Origin: Chitinophagaceae bacterium
GTDB lineage: Bacteria; Bacteroidota; Bacteroidia; Chitinophagales; Chitinophagaceae
Assembly (NCBI GenBank): GCA_947461495.1
Contig: CANHLV010000076.1
Span: forward strand, 1-7,608
DNA length: 7,608 nucleotides
Reading direction: 5' to 3'
Each line of letters opens with the position of its first letter. Within the stretch, counting starts at the first letter, position 1. Below are positions 5,717 to 7,608 of the stretch, in pieces. Under the pieces are notes generated by a model that did no database searches, was not told the origin of the DNA, and worked only from the letters and a program-made list of their open reading frames with translations. The translations under genes and the position numbers were made by a program.

Positions 5717-5730
5717 GTAACAAAGGTTAC
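5717..5730. promoter_or_regulatory. Palindromic operator upstream of tauE (GTAAC-aaag-GTTAC)
   Basis: A perfect GTAAC-N4-GTTAC dyad 51 nt upstream of the tauE start. On the minus strand it is ATGTAAC-CTTT-GTTACG, sharing the flanking AT and both half-sites with the trx operator. Confidence 0.65.
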
Positions 5731-5859
5731 ATAAAAAAATTAACAGCAAACTGATTTCAATTGTCTTAAATAAATAAAATAAATTCCGCTAATTATTTCA
5801 ATTATTTAATTAAATGCCATTAATTTTATTTGTGATACTACTTTCCGATACAAACGTTT

Positions 5860-5882
5860 AAAACCTTTCCAGTAAAGGTTTT
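5860..5882. terminator. Candidate terminator downstream of the abiE genes
   Basis: A perfect 9-bp inverted repeat, AAAACCTTT and AAAGGTTTT, with a 5-nt loop, about 86 nt past the AbiEii stop. The stem ends in a T-run on either strand, so it could stop transcription in both directions. It would separate the AbiE module from the tauE promoter. The U-tract is part of the stem, so strength is uncertain. Confidence 0.4.
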
Positions 5883-5891
5883 CAGGGGCGG

Positions 5892-5909
5892 GGTACAAAT
5901 GAGGTACAA
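5892..5909. repeat. GGTACAA direct repeat at the abiE / sulfur-cluster junction
   Basis: The 7-mer GGTACAA occurs at 5892-5898 and 5903-5909, one helical turn apart (11 nt period), directly after the G-rich run at 5885-5893 and next to the hairpin at 5860-5882. The arrangement resembles a protein-binding or recombination site. No integrase gene is in the window, so this stays a structural description. Confidence 0.45.
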
Positions 5910-5967
5910 GGATAAAAAGTAAGAACATGTTTCAATAATCTATTTTTTTACTGAGATTTGAAATCTC

Positions 5968-6762
5968 TCAAATCAATTTATCCAATAAATTTTTCTTAAC
6001 TAATTCAAACGCAGCAGTCTGATTATATTGTTCTGTTGGTCTGATTAGACCAGCAATATCACCAATGAATTCATCATCTTGCATTTTTACTTCCATATTT
6101 TGAAGATACATTTTTTTGCTTGGCGGATGATCAACTACAAATTTCATGTATTGATGATAACAATCTAAAATCGCTTCTTTATTCAAATCAGGAAGCTGTT
6201 CTAATGACTTATGCATATCGAATAAATCTCTTCCTTTTCTTCTTTGATAAAGTGCCCGTAATTTTGTGCCTAACAACTCTTCAATCTTATAAGTTGTTAT
6301 ATTACAAGCACCAGTAAACCAAGCAGATTTTACTTCGAATGGGAAATGGTGATATCCTAAAATGGTGAAATGCTCTCTACAATTCGTTTCTACTTTTAAT
6401 CGTAGATTTTGAACCGGAGGAAATTCAGATTCAAATCGATATTGCAGGGTGAAATTATTTTCTTTTTGTTTACGTATTGGCTCCCCTAAAAATGCAAGTC
6501 GTTCTCTTAATCTATTTGCAATGTTGCCAAATGGTTCTGCTGTTATTTGCACCAAATCTAGATCTTCAGAATAACGGGGCTGAGGATTTAGGTATAATTT
6601 ATGTAAAGCAGTACCTCCTCTGAAGGCAAGACTTTTTGCCAATAATTCATCGGAAAATATTTCAACCAATGCTCTGCAAATAACTAAATCTTGTTCAACT
6701 TGTTCATTCGTTTGCCAAGGAACTTGATTTGACCATTCTGTTATGTATGCCTGAGGAATCAT
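5968..6762 (-). CDS. abiEii: AbiEii-family nucleotidyltransferase (toxin of type IV AbiE system)
   Basis: A 264-residue cytoplasmic protein of the AbiEii family (formerly DUF1814, DNA polymerase beta-like nucleotidyltransferase superfamily). FRGGTALHKLYL at 47-58 followed by RYSEDLDL at 63-70 gives the GG(T/S) and Asp-x-Asp catalytic motif (Asp67, Asp69). LKVETN at 122-127 is the next core strand. EELLGTKLRALYQRRKGRD at 161-179 plus Phe181-Asp182 carries the conserved Lys/Arg-rich motif and Asp179 of motif III. All family motifs are intact and the length is normal, so it looks functional. AbiEii proteins transfer nucleotides, for some family members onto tRNA, and halt growth or abort phage infection. 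The gene starts 24 nt after the AbiEi stop, the usual antitoxin-toxin operon order. It lies just upstream of the sulfur cluster on the same strand but is separated from it by about 300 bp with a candidate terminator. Confidence 0.92.
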   Translation of the reverse strand: MIPQAYITEWSNQVPWQTNEQVEQDLVICRALVEIFSDELLAKSLAFRGGTALHKLYLNPQPRYSEDLDLVQITAEPFGNIANRLRERLAFLGEPIRKQKENNFTLQYRFESEFPPVQNLRLKVETNCREHFTILGYHHFPFEVKSAWFTGACNITTYKIEELLGTKLRALYQRRKGRDLFDMHKSLEQLPDLNKEAILDCYHQYMKFVVDHPPSKKMYLQNMEVKMQDDEFIGDIAGLIRPTEQYNQTAAFELVKKNLLDKLI

Positions 6763-6786
6763 TTAATATTTTTTGTATAAAGTAAA

Positions 6787-7605
6787 TTAAAAGTCAGTTT
6801 CAATAATCGTATTCACAATCACTTTCCATTTTTCATCAACAGTAAATCCTTTAACAGGTGCAGATGTTTTTAATGAAATGGGATACAATTTGGTTTTATT
6901 ATTTTGTAGTAATTCGTATAGTTTATTTGCAAGCAATTGATTATCCAACACTTTATCTAACAAATACCCCAACCGCTGTAAGGCACTGACAGAAACATAT
7001 TCCAGCAAATAGTCATCAAAAGATTCAGGTTTAATACTTTCCATCAACTCATATAAAATGGTTGTTACCCGATTGATTCCTCCAACTCTTTTTGCATACT
7101 GAATAAGGTCTGTCGCTGTCAATAAAGGATTGGAAATTTTCAAGTAACCTGTTTCTGTTTTTTTTATTTCTAATAATTTTTCTGGTATCTCCTCTTTACT
7201 AAAGTAATTTACTTTAAGCCCCTTTTTTTTAGTTGGTCTTAACACCGGAAAATTTGTGACAACAAAAAATTCTTGTGGTTGCTGATGTGATGCCCCATGG
7301 TAAGCGGCTGCATTTAATAGGGCCAAATAATAAGGACGTTTTAATTCTTTCATAAAACTATCGAGATATAATGCGGGGGGAAGAATACCTTTTGATTTGT
7401 ATTGTGGAGGGATGATTAAATAATAACCCTTATGAATAGAAATGATTAATTCCTTATCAACTAATCTTTTTAATGAAGATTTTATTGCAACATTTTTTTG
7501 ATTGGGAAAAGCAATTCTAATGGCGTCCAAAGTAAATGCATACTTACCCTGAGATAATAATTCATTAACCCAATCCTCAGCTTTGATATTTTGTTTTACA
7601 TCCAC
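6787..7605 (-). CDS. abiEi: AbiEi-family antitoxin / transcriptional regulator; start near or beyond the window edge
   Basis: At least 272 residues, ending in TAA at 6789-6787. The N-terminal 65 residues look like a winged helix: a helix-turn-helix around YAFTLDAIRIAF...SSLKRLV (22-49), then a beta wing IISIHKGYYLI at 54-64. The AbiEi core follows, with PPQYKSKGILPPALYLD (66-82), RPYYLALLNAAAYHGASHQQP (90-110) and FFVVTNFPVLRP (113-124), which I recognise as the conserved centre of Bacteroidota AbiEi proteins. In characterised systems AbiEi represses its own promoter through the winged helix and neutralises AbiEii without binding it stably (type IV). The earliest start visible is GTG at 7605-7603, directly preceded in frame by TTA; the window ends three bases later, so a start outside is possible. 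Its promoter and operator repeats would be beyond the right edge. Confidence 0.87.
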   Translation of the reverse strand: MDVKQNIKAEDWVNELLSQGKYAFTLDAIRIAFPNQKNVAIKSSLKRLVDKELIISIHKGYYLIIPPQYKSKGILPPALYLDSFMKELKRPYYLALLNAAAYHGASHQQPQEFFVVTNFPVLRPTKKKGLKVNYFSKEEIPEKLLEIKKTETGYLKISNPLLTATDLIQYAKRVGGINRVTTILYELMESIKPESFDDYLLEYVSVSALQRLGYLLDKVLDNQLLANKLYELLQNNKTKLYPISLKTSAPVKGFTVDEKWKVIVNTIIETDF

Positions 7606-7608
7606 TAA

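Larger units (their letters stand above)
5731..5967. other. AT-rich intergenic region between abiEii and tauE
   Basis: No coding sequence is supported here on either strand. The part near tauE (5731-5830) is low-complexity A/T sequence with TAAATAAATAAA and a 12-bp palindrome at 5804-5815. The part near abiEii holds the hairpin at 5860-5882, the GGTACAA repeat, and a 7-bp inverted repeat (5953-5967) touching the abiEii stop codon. The two halves differ in composition, so a former insertion boundary within it is possible. Confidence 0.6.

Noticed and set aside
5457..5723. 88-codon minus-strand frame overlapping the tauE start
   Set aside because: It is an out-of-frame reading of the tauE N-terminus and its promoter, rich in Trp, Cys and Tyr, with no independent support.
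5804..5815. 12-bp palindrome ATTTAATTAAAT
   Set aside because: It is pure A/T in low-complexity A/T sequence, expected by chance, and not placed like the shared operator.
5953..5967. Inverted repeat GAGATTT-g-AAATCTC next to the abiEii stop as a terminator
   Set aside because: On the minus strand it is followed by an A-run rather than a T-run, and the one-base spacer leaves a strained loop.

Overview
The window comes from an AT-rich genome, almost certainly of the phylum Bacteroidota. Start codons lack Shine-Dalgarno sequences and follow A-rich leaders. The candidate promoters carry a Bacteroidota-type -7 element (consensus TAnnTTTG). The protein repertoire (MetalloBlactamase-rhodanese fusion, small Trx, rhodanese lipoprotein, AbiE pair) also fits. 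Genus cannot be assigned from sequence alone. Every supported gene lies on the minus strand, so transcription runs from high to low coordinates.

Right edge (about 5968-7605): a type IV AbiE module, antitoxin AbiEi followed by nucleotidyltransferase toxin AbiEii. It reads like an accessory defence module next to a metabolic cluster. Between it and the next gene lies about 300 bp of AT-rich DNA with a 9-bp-stem hairpin and a GGTACAA direct repeat.

Centre and left (1-5665): a reactive-sulfur (sulfide/persulfide/sulfite) handling cluster. In transcription order it holds a TauE/SafE-family exporter; a CstB-like fusion of a persulfide-dioxygenase-type metallo-beta-lactamase domain with two rhodanese domains, the middle one lacking its cysteine; an MFS transporter starting on the stop codon of that gene (TAATG); a small thioredoxin; a cytoplasmic single-domain rhodanese; a rhodanese lipoprotein coupled to it by an ATGA overlap; and a universal stress protein cut by the left edge. 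A plausible division of labour, by inference, is that rhodaneses and thioredoxin shuttle sulfane sulfur in the envelope and cytoplasm, the fusion protein oxidises persulfide to sulfite and/or forms thiosulfate, and TauE (perhaps with the MFS protein) exports the oxidised product.

The most notable regulatory observation is one 14-bp palindrome, GTAAC-N4-GTTAC (one copy with a single half-site change). It lies upstream of exactly the three genes that begin transcription units in this cluster: tauE, the MBL-rhodanese gene and trx. Each sits at nearly the same distance from a TAnnTTTG-like -7 element, which would place the operator near -41.5, the class II activator position of Crp/Fnr-family regulators. 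Neither the regulator nor a sulfide:quinone oxidoreductase is in the window.

Between tauE and the MBL-rhodanese gene, 4497-4785 holds three degenerate tandem repeats of about 92-112 bp. Each is framed by inverted arms, and two copies show a compensatory base-pair change, so the array looks like a maintained hairpin element rather than coding sequence.
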